This document shows positions 16,616 through 26,269 of a stretch of 64,000 bases of DNA, piece by piece (position 1 is the stretch's first letter; every line of letters starts with the position of its first letter). A program made the translations under genes and the position numbers. The DNA lies in assembly GCA_021795435.1 (NCBI GenBank), contig JAJYPJ010000004.1:1-64000 (forward strand). The letters run 5' to 3'. This stretch comes from Pseudomonadota bacterium (lineage in GTDB: Bacteria; Pseudomonadota; Gammaproteobacteria; Xanthomonadales; Rhodanobacteraceae). The notes below the pieces were generated by a model. The model searched no databases. It had not been told where the DNA came from and worked only from the letters and a program-made list of their open reading frames with translations.

Positions 16616-18624
16616 GGCAAGGCTCTCCGGGCTGCGGCCGGATGATCCAGGACGCTGCCTTCGGCAGGCAGTGAACGGGCCGGCGGAACAGGGGGCAATA
16701 CCTGTCCTGGTGGCAACGCCAGCGGGGCGTAGGCGGGAAGCACGTCACCAGGCAAGGGAATGAACGGCAGATGCCGCTGCTTCGCCCAGGCGTTGAACAC
16801 GTCTCGCACGATCGGCGCGGCATCCCGCCCGCCCCAGGCAGCGCGCTCCAGGACGGCAACCGCCGCAACGCGCGGATCGCTGGCAGGCGTGAACCCGATG
16901 AACAACGCGCGATGGCGAAGGGCAAGCTCGCTGGTCGACAGCCGATTGTCCCATGCATGCGTGGTGCGCGAGAGGATTTCCGCGGTCCCCGTCTTGCCGG
17001 CGATCCGATACGGAAAACCCACATCGAGGCCGCGCGCCGTCCCGCGCGCGCCGTTGACAACCCGGACCATGCCCCGGGTGACCGCGTCCCAATCCACGCG
17101 TCGGGCAATCACCGGCGCCTCCGGTGCTGCCGGCGCCACCGGCAGGATGGGGGCACGAGCGCCATCCTGCGTGGCAAGCAACAGGTGCAGGTGCTGCGGG
17201 CGGCCGAAGTCCGCCAGCGTCGTCAGCGCGTTGGCGAGTTGCAGCGGCGTCACCTGCCAGTACCCCTGGCCAATGCCACTGATGACCGTATCACCCAGGT
17301 ACCAAGGGCGCTTCTGGGTCGCCGCCTTCCAGGCCCGCGAAGGCAAGACTCCGCTTGCCTCGTGGGGCAGGTCGATGCCGGTGGGTTGCCCGAAACCAAA
17401 AGCCGCCATGGCCTTGCTCAGCCGATCGATGCCCATGTCGTAGGCAAGCTTGTAGAAATACGTGTTGACCGACATCTCGATCGCCTCGGACAGGTCGACG
17501 ATGCCGACGCCTCCCTGGACATCGTCACGGTAGCCTCGGCCGGCGACACCCGGGATATGCCATTCGCCGACCGAATCCACGGTGTCCTGCGGCGTGCGCA
17601 AGCCCATCTCCAGTCCGGCGACAGCCAGGAATGGCTTCACCGTCGAGCCCGGCAGGTAGGTCCCGTCCGTCGCGCGATTGAGCAACGGGTGATGCGGGTC
17701 GTCAAGCAGCATCCGGTAGTTGGCCTCGCTGATGCCGCCGACAAACAGATTGGGGTCGTAGCTGGGTGAACTGACCAGCACCATCACCTGGCCATTGCGC
17801 GGGTCGACCGCCACCGCGGCACCGGCACGTCCGCGCAATCCCGCATAGGCCGCCTGCTGCATGGCCATGTCCAAGGTCAGGTAGAGGTTCTTGCCGGGGC
17901 GCGGCGGCACCCGATCGAGTATCCGTACGGGCCGCCCGTCTGCATTGACCTCGACCAATTCGTAGCCCGGCGTGCCACGGAGCAGCTTTTCGTATTCGCG
18001 CTCGATGCCCGTCTTGCCGATCTGGTTCATGTCCGCCCACGGTGTGCCCTGCAACCGCGTCGCCTCGCGTTCGTTGACGCTGCCGACGTAGCCCACAACC
18101 GGCGCGGTCAGCGCGCCAAACGGGTAATAGCGACGCAGGTAAGGCCGGACTTCAACACCGGGAAAGCGCCAGCGATTGATCGCAAAACGGGCGATTTCAT
18201 CCTCGCTGAGCCGATTCCGCAACGGCACCCCCTGAAAACTGCGGTGTTGCTTGAGCGCTTCGCGGAAGCGGGTCAGGTCATCGTTCGAGAGCGGCACGAC
18301 CGTACCCAGGCGGGCGAGCATGGCATCCATGTGGCGAACCTGGTCCGGAATGACCTCAAGCCGGTAGGCCGGCACGTTTTGCGCCAGCACAGCGCCATTG
18401 CGGTCGAAGATCATGCCGCGCGGTGGCGCGAGAAAGCGCACGTGAATGCTGTTGTCATTGGCCCGCGTGACGAATTCGGCGTGCCGGACAACCTGAAGCC
18501 AGAAGAAGCGCCCAGCCAGCCCGGCAAGCGCCACGACCACCACGGCGAGGCTCGCCCACGCGCGGCGCGCGAAGCGGCGCTGCTCCTCGCCACTGTTGCG
18601 AAGCGGATTCGCCCCGCGCTTCAT
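16612..18624 (-). CDS. mrdA: Penicillin-binding protein 2
   Basis: A 670-aa class B PBP, the transpeptidase of the elongasome and partner of RodA. It has a cytoplasmic N-terminus, one membrane helix (ASLAVVVVALAGLAGRFFWL), a pedestal domain, and a transpeptidase domain with S-T-V-K in LPGSTVKPF, SVNT and KTGTAEI. I start at the ATG at 18624 (MKRGANPLRN), which overlaps the mreD stop by 4 bp. The track's start lies in mreD and would encode an Arg/Ala repeat. It is coupled to mreD upstream and rodA downstream. Confidence 0.96.
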   Translation of the reverse strand: MKRGANPLRNSGEEQRRFARRAWASLAVVVVALAGLAGRFFWLQVVRHAEFVTRANDNSIHVRFLAPPRGMIFDRNGAVLAQNVPAYRLEVIPDQVRHMDAMLARLGTVVPLSNDDLTRFREALKQHRSFQGVPLRNRLSEDEIARFAINRWRFPGVEVRPYLRRYYPFGALTAPVVGYVGSVNEREATRLQGTPWADMNQIGKTGIEREYEKLLRGTPGYELVEVNADGRPVRILDRVPPRPGKNLYLTLDMAMQQAAYAGLRGRAGAAVAVDPRNGQVMVLVSSPSYDPNLFVGGISEANYRMLLDDPHHPLLNRATDGTYLPGSTVKPFLAVAGLEMGLRTPQDTVDSVGEWHIPGVAGRGYRDDVQGGVGIVDLSEAIEMSVNTYFYKLAYDMGIDRLSKAMAAFGFGQPTGIDLPHEASGVLPSRAWKAATQKRPWYLGDTVISGIGQGYWQVTPLQLANALTTLADFGRPQHLHLLLATQDGARAPILPVAPAAPEAPVIARRVDWDAVTRGMVRVVNGARGTARGLDVGFPYRIAGKTGTAEILSRTTHAWDNRLSTSELALRHRALFIGFTPASDPRVAAVAVLERAAWGGRDAAPIVRDVFNAWAKQRHLPFIPLPGDVLPAYAPLALPPGQVLPPVPPARSLPAEGSVLDHPAAARRALP

Positions 18625-19112
18625 GGTTCGCGCGCGCGCGCGCGCGCGCGAAGGCCGTCCAGGACCAGGAAGACGAACGGCCACGCCAAGGCACCGACCA
18701 TCGGCGAGATCCAGGCCAACGCCGAGGGTGCCGACATGCCTGCAAAGGCGCGGATGAGCCAGCGCAGCAGGCAGTCGTTGAGCAGCAGAAGCAGCACCGT
18801 GGCGGCCTGTTGCGGCATCGGGAAGAAACGCAGGCGCGCACGGAACCGCTGGGCCAGAAAGGCGATGACCACCAACCGCAGCGCCTGGTCGCCCAGCAGG
18901 GCGCCCGCCAGTACATCAGCCGACAATCCCGTGACGAACGCCGTGCCGAGCCCGATGTATTGCGGCGCTTCGAGGACCCAGTACAGCAAGACAAGCGCCG
19001 GCCACCAGGGGCGCAGCGGCAACAGGGCCGGCGGCAGGGGCAGCAGGAGCAGGAAGACCGCGGCGCCCAGGCTCAGGTAGCAAACCCCGCGCTGCCAGTT
19101 GGCGCGGATCAC
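18621..19112 (-). CDS. mreD: Rod shape-determining protein MreD
   Basis: A 163-aa integral membrane protein with about five hydrophobic helices (e.g. LGAAVFLLLLPLPPALLP, LRLVVIAFLAQRF), a member of the MreBCD complex that spans the inner membrane. The sequence is poorly conserved in the family, but length, topology and position between mreC and mrdA are diagnostic. It overlaps mreC by 4 bp and mrdA by 4 bp. The C-terminus is an unusual Arg-Ala repeat encoded by the (CG)11 tract. Confidence 0.92.
   Translation of the reverse strand: MIRANWQRGVCYLSLGAAVFLLLLPLPPALLPLRPWWPALVLLYWVLEAPQYIGLGTAFVTGLSADVLAGALLGDQALRLVVIAFLAQRFRARLRFFPMPQQAATVLLLLLNDCLLRWLIRAFAGMSAPSALAWISPMVGALAWPFVFLVLDGLRARARAREP
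18629..18650 (-). repeat. (CG)11 dinucleotide repeat at the mreD/mrdA junction
   Basis: Eleven uninterrupted CG units lie inside the last codons of mreD, where they encode the RARARAR end of the protein, and begin 4 bp upstream of the mrdA start codon. A gain or loss of one unit would shift the mreD frame just before its stop and break the ATGA coupling to mrdA. Confidence 0.9.
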
Positions 19113-20065
19113 GGCGCTCCTCCCGGTTGCGAAGGAGGCGCTTGCGCGCTGACCGCCGCCGCGGGGCGGACCAACGCGCCCGGCGGCCCCGCCGTCGTCG
19201 CCGGCGCGGGAGGGCCAAAAGGTTCGGCAAGGTCCCGCAGCAGCAGCACGTGGTCGCTTCGATTCAGGTGCGCGAGCGGTCGCGCCTCGGCGCGCAGGTA
19301 ACTGTCGGACCGGTCCGGCGCGAGCGCGGTCACCAGGGCAACTGGAAACCCTGATGGAAAGCGGCCGCCAAGCCCCGAGCTGAGCAGTTCGTCTCCCACG
19401 CGCACGTCCGCGTTGATCGGCAGATTCGGTAGCTCCAGGCGCTCCCCGCGCCCGCTGCCATAGGCAAGCGCCCGCACGCCGCTGCGCGCATCGGTCACGG
19501 GCAATGCCCCGCTGGGATCCGTGATCAGCAGCACCACGGCGGTATCCGGCAGGACCTCCATCACCTGCCCCATCACCCCGTGCGAATCAACCACCGGCTG
19601 GCCCACGCGAACACCCTGGCGCGCGCCGCGGTTGATCACGATGCGTCCGTGGTTGGGATCCAGGTCGATGTCGATGACGCGGGCCAGTTGGCCCTGCATC
19701 CGCAACATCTCGGCCGCATCCAGCAATCGCTTGAGCTGGTCGTTTTGGCGCACGAGCGCCCGCATGCGCGCAATGCGGACGTTGGCGAGAAGCAGCGCAT
19801 CCCGCAGCTTCGCATTCTCGCTGCGCAGGGCGGCCTGGCTCGTGAGCCGCACACGCGCATCCTCGAACCATTGCGCCGGCGCGCCGGCAAGCCGCCACAG
19901 CGGCTGCACGACCATGTCCCCGGAGCTGCGCAGCCGCGGCAACCACGCGTTGTGCCGATCCAGCATCATCAGCGCGCCGGCCAGCAGAAGGTACCCCGCC
20001 AGACGCAGGGTGCCTCCGGCCGCTGAAGCTGACCAGCCCGGGGATCCGTCGCGGGACAATGCCAT
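19109..20065 (-). CDS. mreC: Rod shape-determining protein MreC
   Basis: A 318-aa bitopic protein: one N-terminal membrane helix (LRLAGYLLLAGALMMLD), a coiled coil at about residues 75-115 (SENAKLRDALLLANVRIARM), and a periplasmic two-barrel domain with HGRIVINRGARQGVRVGQPV, then VDSHGVMGQV. It bridges MreB/MreD to PBP2. A Pro/Ala-rich tail of about 40 residues follows the conserved domain. The gene lies 21 bp after mreB and overlaps mreD by 4 bp. Confidence 0.95.
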   Translation of the reverse strand: MALSRDGSPGWSASAAGGTLRLAGYLLLAGALMMLDRHNAWLPRLRSSGDMVVQPLWRLAGAPAQWFEDARVRLTSQAALRSENAKLRDALLLANVRIARMRALVRQNDQLKRLLDAAEMLRMQGQLARVIDIDLDPNHGRIVINRGARQGVRVGQPVVDSHGVMGQVMEVLPDTAVVLLITDPSGALPVTDARSGVRALAYGSGRGERLELPNLPINADVRVGDELLSSGLGGRFPSGFPVALVTALAPDRSDSYLRAEARPLAHLNRSDHVLLLRDLAEPFGPPAPATTAGPPGALVRPAAAVSAQAPPSQPGGAP

Positions 20066-20086
20066 GGCCGCGCGTGGCTACCCCGC

Positions 20087-21208
<1,122 letters not shown>

Positions 21209-21247
21209 TTAAGAAAACCTTGTCCCCCTCGTGGTCCTGTGGCCGGC

Positions 21248-21278
21248 TTGGCATGTTCCGGGGGTGCGGCGCTACCAT
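21248..21278 (+). promoter_or_regulatory. Weak candidate promoter of the PfkB kinase gene
   Basis: TTGGCA and TACCAT are spaced by 19 bp, a little longer than ideal, and end 31 bp before the kinase ATG. The -35 is a 5/6 match. Offered only as the best visible pair on the plus strand. Confidence 0.25.
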
Positions 21279-21309
21279 GCGCGGCCGCCCCATGCCCCCG
21301 GGAGTACCG

Positions 21310-22245
21310 ATGTCCGCCCTGATTTGCGGTTCACTTGCCTACGACACCATCATGGTGTTCCAGGACCAGTTCAAGAACCACATCCTGCCGGACAAGGTCC
21401 ACATCCTCAACGTCGCCTTCCTGGTCCCCCGCATGCGCCGCGAGTTCGGAGGCTGCGCGGGCAACATCGCGTACAACCTCAAGCTGCTGGGGGGCGATCC
21501 AGCCCCCATGGCGGCGGTGGGCCAGGACTTCGGGCCGTACCGACGGCATTTCGAAGCCTGCGGAATCCGTCTGGACCAGGTCCGCGAGATCCCCGACCTG
21601 TTTACGGCCCAGGCATTCATCACCACCGATCTCGACGACAATCAGATCACCGCCTTCCATCCCGGCGCCATGATGCGCTCCGTGGAATGCCATGTCCGCG
21701 ACGTCCCCGACGTCTCGTTCGGGATTGTCGCACCCGACTCGCGCGAGGCGATGCTTCAACATGCCACCGAGTTCGCCGAGCGGGACATCCCGTTCATTTT
21801 CGATCCCGGCCAAGCCATGCCGCTGTTCAGCGGCGAGGAATTCAAATCGTTGATCGAGCAGGCGCGCTACGTGACGGTGAACGACTACGAGTCGCAGCTC
21901 CTGCAGCAACGGACGGGCTGGAGCGAGAAGCAGATCGCCGAGCGGGTGGATGCCTACATCGTGACCCGTGGACCGCATGGCTCGCTGATCCATACGCGTC
22001 GTGGCGTCACGGAGATTCCGCCGGCCCACGAACGCCGCATCAGCGATCCGACCGGATGCGGCGACGCCTATCGAGCCGGCCTGATCCATGGCCTGATGCA
22101 AGGTGCCGACTGGCCAACTGCAGGCCGCATGGCGTCACTGATGGGTGCCCTGAAGATCGAGTATCCGGGAACCCAGAACCAGCGCTTCAGCTGGGATGCC
22201 TTCGCCGAGCAGTTCCGCCAGCAGTTCGGCTATGCGCTGGACTGA
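21310..22245 (+). CDS. PfkB-family carbohydrate/adenosine kinase
   Basis: A 311-aa ribokinase-family (PfkB) protein. It starts MSALICGSLAYDTIMVF, has the N-terminal glycine motif REFGGCAGNIAYNLKLLGG and the C-terminal PfkB signature DPTGCGDAYRAGL with the catalytic Asp. The family phosphorylates sugars or nucleosides with ATP. The FGGCAGNIAYNL variant is common in proteins annotated as adenosine kinase, but substrate cannot be fixed by eye. I start at the ATG at 21310 behind GGGAG; the track's start includes the mreB promoter region. It is a single gene, divergent from mreB and convergent with serBA. Confidence 0.88.
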   Translation: MSALICGSLAYDTIMVFQDQFKNHILPDKVHILNVAFLVPRMRREFGGCAGNIAYNLKLLGGDPAPMAAVGQDFGPYRRHFEACGIRLDQVREIPDLFTAQAFITTDLDDNQITAFHPGAMMRSVECHVRDVPDVSFGIVAPDSREAMLQHATEFAERDIPFIFDPGQAMPLFSGEEFKSLIEQARYVTVNDYESQLLQQRTGWSEKQIAERVDAYIVTRGPHGSLIHTRRGVTEIPPAHERRISDPTGCGDAYRAGLIHGLMQGADWPTAGRMASLMGALKIEYPGTQNQRFSWDAFAEQFRQQFGYALD

Positions 22246-22289
22246 ACCGGCAACCAGGCCCGACCCCGAATGCGCCGGCCGGCCTTGTC

Positions 22290-24182
22290 TCAGTAGAGCA
22301 CGCGGAAACGCAGCGTATGGGGAACCGCTTTGATGGCGTCCAGGAGCGCCGGCGAATAATCGCGGTCGACATCGGTGATGACGTAGCCCACGTCGCCGTC
22401 GGTCTTGAGGTACTGGCCCAGGATGTTGGCGCCGTGCGCACTCAACGCTTCGTTGATGCGCGCCAGGACTCCGGGCTGATTCAAGTGCAAATGGACCAGG
22501 CGATGGGCCCGCTCCTGGGGGGGAAGCCGTAGCGCGGGCACGTTGACGGCACCTTCCGTGCTGCCCGTGTCCAGATAGTCGATCAGACGCTGGGCAACAT
22601 AGCGCCCGATGTCCTCCTGCGCCTCCAGGGTGCTGCCGCCGATGTGGGGCGTCAGCAGGAGGCGCGGATTCTCGCGCAGCGGGTGGCGGAAGGGATCGCC
22701 GTTGCGCGCGGGCTCCTCGGGGAACACATCGAGCGCCGCTCCGCGGAGATGTCCGGAATCCAGCGCTTCCTCCAACGCGTCGAGGTCGACCACGTGCCCT
22801 CGCGACAGGTTCAGCAGCACGCTGCCCTTGCGCATCGCGGCGAATTCCGCCGCTCCAAACAGGTTCCGGTTCTCGGCACGGCCATCGACGTGCAGGCTCA
22901 CGGCGTCGCACGCGGAGAGCAGCTCATGCAACCCGGGGACGCGTCGGGCCGTGCCCAGGGCCAGCCGCTCGGCGAGGTCGAAATAGAGCACGCGCATCCC
23001 GGCCGCTTCCGCCAGAACCGACAATTGCATGCCGATGTTGCCGTAGCCAACGATGCCCAGCGTCTTGCCGCGCACCTCCCGCGCCGGCCCGACCGATTTG
23101 TCCCAGATGCCGCGGTCCATCTGCCGCAATTTCTCGGGCAATCCGCGCAGCAGCAGGATGATTTCGGCGAGCGCGAGCTCGACCACCGAGCGCGTGTTGC
23201 TGTAGGGCGCGTTGAACACGGCGATCCCGCGCGAACGCGCGGCAGCAAGATCGATCTGGTTCGTGCCGATGCAGAATGCGCCAATGGCGACCAAACGCCT
23301 GGCTTGCCCAAGCACCTTGCCTGTCAGCCGGGTCTTCGAGCGGATGCCGAGAACCGCGATGTCCGCGAGGCGAGCGGCCAGTTGTTCCTCGTCCAATGCG
23401 CCGGCCTCGGTCTCCACGGTGTAGCCGGCGCGGGTGAATGCCTCGACCGCACAGGGATGGATGTTCTCGAGCAGCAGGACCTTGAGCTTGCTCTTCGGGT
23501 AGGAATGGATGCCGCGCAATCCCAGGTCGTGGAGCACCTCATCGAAGCTCGCCGCCTGCCTCTCCGAGCGGGCGAGGACGCTTTCCCGCCGCACGTGTTC
23601 CGTGTAGGCGTAAAAGCGCTCGACCAAGCCGGCGTTCGCAACCTCCCAGTCACTCCAGCCATCCCCGACGAGCACGCGCGGGGCCGGGAAGCCAAGGCTG
23701 CGCAACAGCGCGACCTTGCCGCCCGCGCTGGCCAGGGGATTGTGTTCGTCGTAGCCCAGCGAACGACCGTCTTCATCGAAAAGCAATCGATTCGCGTGCA
23801 CGTTTTCCGCACGCAGGCCCAGGGACTCGATCACCGGGACGATCAATTCGACGAAGCCCGACGAGAGCACGTGGATGCGCGCCGCATGCTCCTTCAGAAA
23901 CGCGCGGTTGGCACGGAAGGATGGGCTGACGGCCGCCATCAGCCGGGCGACCACATCGGGCAGCTGGTCTCGGCGGATGTCCAACAGGGACATGCGCGCG
24001 CGCAGTGCGTCGCCAAAATCCATTCGGCCTTCCATGCCGGCAGCCGTCAGTTCGGCAATGCGTCGACGCTTCGCCCCGCCGGCGTCGTCATTGGGCAGAC
24101 AGACCTCGGCCATGACCTCGAGCGATTCCGCGCCTACGAGGGTACTGTCGAAATCCAGCAGAAACGTCTGCGGCACGGGCAT
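22290..24182 (-). CDS. Fused phosphoserine phosphatase - phosphoglycerate dehydrogenase (SerB-SerA)
   Basis: A 630-aa fusion. Residues 1 to about 220 are a HAD-IB phosphatase: nucleophile loop LLDFDSTLVGAES (Asp10, Asp12), motif II LSSGF, the Lys of GGKVALLRSLG, and GDGWSDWEV. From about 225 on it is a complete E. coli-type 3-phosphoglycerate dehydrogenase: start LKVLLLENIHPCAVEAF, Rossmann GYGNIG, catalytic Arg in NLSRGHVVD, Glu in LDVFPEEP, His in LTPHIGGSTLEAQ, and a C-terminal ACT domain (NQPGVLARINEAL) for serine feedback. Start ATG 24182 has a strong GGAGGTG site. It would catalyse the first and last steps of serine synthesis; SerC is not in the window. No frameshift or stop separates the halves, so it is a true single polypeptide. 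Confidence 0.93.
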   Translation of the reverse strand: MPVPQTFLLDFDSTLVGAESLEVMAEVCLPNDDAGGAKRRRIAELTAAGMEGRMDFGDALRARMSLLDIRRDQLPDVVARLMAAVSPSFRANRAFLKEHAARIHVLSSGFVELIVPVIESLGLRAENVHANRLLFDEDGRSLGYDEHNPLASAGGKVALLRSLGFPAPRVLVGDGWSDWEVANAGLVERFYAYTEHVRRESVLARSERQAASFDEVLHDLGLRGIHSYPKSKLKVLLLENIHPCAVEAFTRAGYTVETEAGALDEEQLAARLADIAVLGIRSKTRLTGKVLGQARRLVAIGAFCIGTNQIDLAAARSRGIAVFNAPYSNTRSVVELALAEIILLLRGLPEKLRQMDRGIWDKSVGPAREVRGKTLGIVGYGNIGMQLSVLAEAAGMRVLYFDLAERLALGTARRVPGLHELLSACDAVSLHVDGRAENRNLFGAAEFAAMRKGSVLLNLSRGHVVDLDALEEALDSGHLRGAALDVFPEEPARNGDPFRHPLRENPRLLLTPHIGGSTLEAQEDIGRYVAQRLIDYLDTGSTEGAVNVPALRLPPQERAHRLVHLHLNQPGVLARINEALSAHGANILGQYLKTDGDVGYVITDVDRDYSPALLDAIKAVPHTLRFRVLY

Positions 24183-24320
24183 GCTCACCTCCAGAGGACC
24201 GAGCCTACCCGAAGCATTGGCGCAATGCAGCATCCGCCGAAAGGGCGAGCGGGCGAACCGTGGTTAGGAAGCGTCACGTCCCGCGACGGCGGCCAGCGCG
24301 CGGAGCGATGGGCTTGGTCT

Positions 24321-24351
24321 GGGCGGCAGGCCAGCACGAGGCCTGCCGCCC
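24321..24351 (-). terminator. Strong hairpin after rpoH
   Basis: GGGCGGCAGGCC and GGCCTGCCGCCC form a perfect 12-bp stem with a 7-base loop, 7 bp beyond the rpoH stop and upstream of serBA. No U-tract follows, so termination or 3'-end stabilisation rather than a textbook intrinsic terminator is likely. Confidence 0.5.
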
Positions 24352-24358
24352 TTGACGA

Positions 24359-25219
24359 TCAGGCCGCGAAGCTGGCTCGCATCTTTTTCAGGGCAGCCGA
24401 TTCGATCTGGCGAATGCGCTCGGCGGAAACGCCATACTCATCGGCCAGGTCCTGCAGCGTGACCTTGCTGTCCGCGTCCAGCCAGCGCCGACGGATGATG
24501 TCCTGGGCGCGCGCATCCAGCCGGCCCAGCGCATGCTGAAGACTGTCCAGGTCCCGGCCTTCCTGGTCGGCCTCGGCGAGCGTGCGATAGGGGTCCGCGC
24601 CATGGTCCTCGAGGTACAACGCGGGCGCGGGCGGTGCGTCGTCATCCGCGTCCGCCGGCGCATCGAAGGCGACGTCGTAGTTGTTCATGCGCGCCTCCAT
24701 TTCCAGGACGGTCGCTTCCGGAACGCCAAGGTCCTTCGCAACGACGCGCACTTCCTCCGCATTCAGCCAGCCGAGGCGTTTCTTACTCTTGCGCAGGTTG
24801 AAGAACAGCTTGCGCTGGGCTTTGGTGGTCGCCACCTTGACGATGCGCCAGTTGCGCAGGATGTACTCATGCATTTCGGCACGGATCCAGTGCACGGCAA
24901 AGCTCACCAGTCGAACCCCCATGTCGGGATCGAAGCGCTTGACCGCCTTCATCAAGCCAATGTTGCCTTCCTGGATCAGGTCGCCCAAAGGCAAGCCGTA
25001 CCCCGAATAGCCCCGGGCGACATGGACGACGAAGCGCAAGTGCGCCACGACCAACGCCTTCGCGGCCTCCAGATCCCCCCGCTCGCGGTAATCGCGGGCG
25101 AGCACCTGCTCGTCCTCGCTGCTGAGCATGGGGATGCGGTGCACTGCGCCAATGTAGGCATCGAGGCTGCCCACTGGGCTGGGCAGATTCCACGAGCGTG
25201 CCGCCAGAGCTTGGTTCAT
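24359..25219 (-). CDS. rpoH: RNA polymerase sigma-32 (heat-shock) factor
   Basis: A 286-aa group 3-type sigma factor. Region 2 has [19 protein letters not shown], then [20 protein letters not shown]; the RpoH box region has [19 protein letters not shown], which is specific to sigma-32 and includes the segment involved in DnaK/FtsH-mediated control. Region 4 ends with [18 protein letters not shown]. It directs core polymerase to chaperone and protease promoters. The ATG at 25219 follows a GAGGAG site; the long track start runs through the control region. A CIRCE operator lies 26 bp upstream of the start codon. Confidence 0.97.
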   Translation of the reverse strand: MNQALAARSWNLPSPVGSLDAYIGAVHRIPMLSSEDEQVLARDYRERGDLEAAKALVVAHLRFVVHVARGYSGYGLPLGDLIQEGNIGLMKAVKRFDPDMGVRLVSFAVHWIRAEMHEYILRNWRIVKVATTKAQRKLFFNLRKSKKRLGWLNAEEVRVVAKDLGVPEATVLEMEARMNNYDVAFDAPADADDDAPPAPALYLEDHGADPYRTLAEADQEGRDLDSLQHALGRLDARAQDIIRRRWLDADSKVTLQDLADEYGVSAERIRQIESAALKKMRASFAA

Positions 25220-25245
25220 GGGTGAACTCCTCGTTTGAGGCAATG

Positions 25246-25272
25246 CTAGCACTCTCGAACAATGAGTGCTAA
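25246..25272 (-). promoter_or_regulatory. CIRCE operator (HrcA site) upstream of rpoH
   Basis: On the minus strand TTAGCACTC is followed by 9 bases and GAGTGCTAG, an 8 of 9-bp inverted repeat with exactly the consensus CIRCE spacing (TTAGCACTC-N9-GAGTGCTAA). Only the last base deviates. It lies 26 bp before the rpoH start, in the leader. CIRCE is bound by the repressor HrcA, which is itself kept active by GroEL; its usual targets are groESL and hrcA/dnaK operons. Confidence 0.9.
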
Positions 25273-25569
25273 TGCCGTGGGTCAGGCGCTCCCCGCCTAT
25301 AACTGAACTACATGGTACACGATACTGCCTGAAGGCCAGATGACGGCATGCCGCGGTCCTTGGTCGCGCCGTTATGCCGCCGCGACCGGTCCGGGCACCA
25401 TGCACCCTGATTGGCCGGGCCGGCGGGAACGGCGTCCCCTCGCCGGGGCGCTCAGCGCCTCCACCCCCGAGCGGCCCCGGACACGGGCACCCCCACTTCG
25501 CCGCCGAAGCCCGGGGCGGCCGCCCCGATCCATCCGCGGGCGTTCGCCCCGCCGGGCGGGGGTCGTGCC
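25273..25569. other. 297-bp intergenic region between rpoH and ung
   Basis: No supported gene; the ORFs here are GC-rich artefacts. It must hold the rpoH promoter(s), none of which I can place with confidence (a TATAGG lies just upstream of CIRCE on the minus strand without a good -35). Near ung are two GC hairpins: the perfect palindrome GGGGCGGCCGCCCC at 25513-25526 and CCCCGCCGGGCGGGG around 25547, the latter immediately after the ung stop and possibly a transcript end. Confidence 0.5.
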
Positions 25570-26268
25570 TCAGCAGTCCAGCTGCGCGCGCGGTGGCAAG
25601 GACCAATCCATGGCCGCCTCGCCGCGCCCGGCAAGCCAGGCGTTGCAGGCGGAAAAGTGGCCACAGCCCAAAAAGCCCCGGTGCGCCGACAGGGGGGACG
25701 GATGCGGGGCCTTCAGCAACAAGTGACGGCGTCCGTCGACCCACGCTCCCTTGGCCTGGGCATGGCTGCCCCAAAGCATGAAGACCAACCCTTCCCTGCG
25801 TTCGTTCAGCAATTGGATGATGCGGTCGGTGAATCCTTCCCACCCCCTACCCTGATGCGACCCGGCGCGCCCTGCCTCCACGGTCAACACGGCATTCAGG
25901 AGCAGCACGCCGCGTCGGGCCCATGGCAGCAGACAGCCATGATCCGGTGGCGGAAACCCCAGGTCGCGCTTCCGCTCCGCGAAGATGTTGGCCAGTGACG
26001 GCGGGATCGGCACGCCCGGACGAACCGAGAAGCACAACCCATGCGCCTGGCCGGGACCATGATAGGGATCCTGCCCGAGGATCACGACGCGCACCCGCAT
26101 GAAGGGCGTCTGGTCGAGCGCGGCGAAAATCTCATGACCCGGCGGATAGATCACCTTGCCTGCCGCCTTCTCGGCATGAAGAAACGCCGACAAGGCGCGC
26201 ATGTCGGGGCGCTCGAACCAATCAGCCAGCTCGGCCTTCCAACTGGCTTCCAGCCGCAGCCCAGCCAT
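25570..26268 (-). CDS. ung: Uracil-DNA glycosylase
   Basis: Family 1 UDG of 232 aa that removes uracil from DNA. Motif 1 is [18 protein letters not shown] with the catalytic Asp, and motif 2 is [11 protein letters not shown] with the DNA-intercalating Leu and catalytic His. I start at the ATG at 26268 ([10 protein letters not shown]); the track's start adds 11 residues from inside the upstream gene. It begins 1 bp after the stop of the response regulator and is probably translated from the same transcript. Confidence 0.97.
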   Translation of the reverse strand: MAGLRLEASWKAELADWFERPDMRALSAFLHAEKAAGKVIYPPGHEIFAALDQTPFMRVRVVILGQDPYHGPGQAHGLCFSVRPGVPIPPSLANIFAERKRDLGFPPPDHGCLLPWARRGVLLLNAVLTVEAGRAGSHQGRGWEGFTDRIIQLLNERREGLVFMLWGSHAQAKGAWVDGRRHLLLKAPHPSPLSAHRGFLGCGHFSACNAWLAGRGEAAMDWSLPPRAQLDC

Positions 26269-26269
26269 C

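Noticed and set aside
22290-24182. SerB-SerA as two genes joined by a sequencing error
   Set aside because: There is no ribosome site or start codon with family register at the junction; the linker reads smoothly into LKVLLLENIHP and the frame is open throughout, so I treat it as a true fusion.
22644-24539. 631-aa plus-strand ORF opposite serBA
   Set aside because: Antisense shadow; the minus-strand frame has all catalytic motifs of both fused enzymes.
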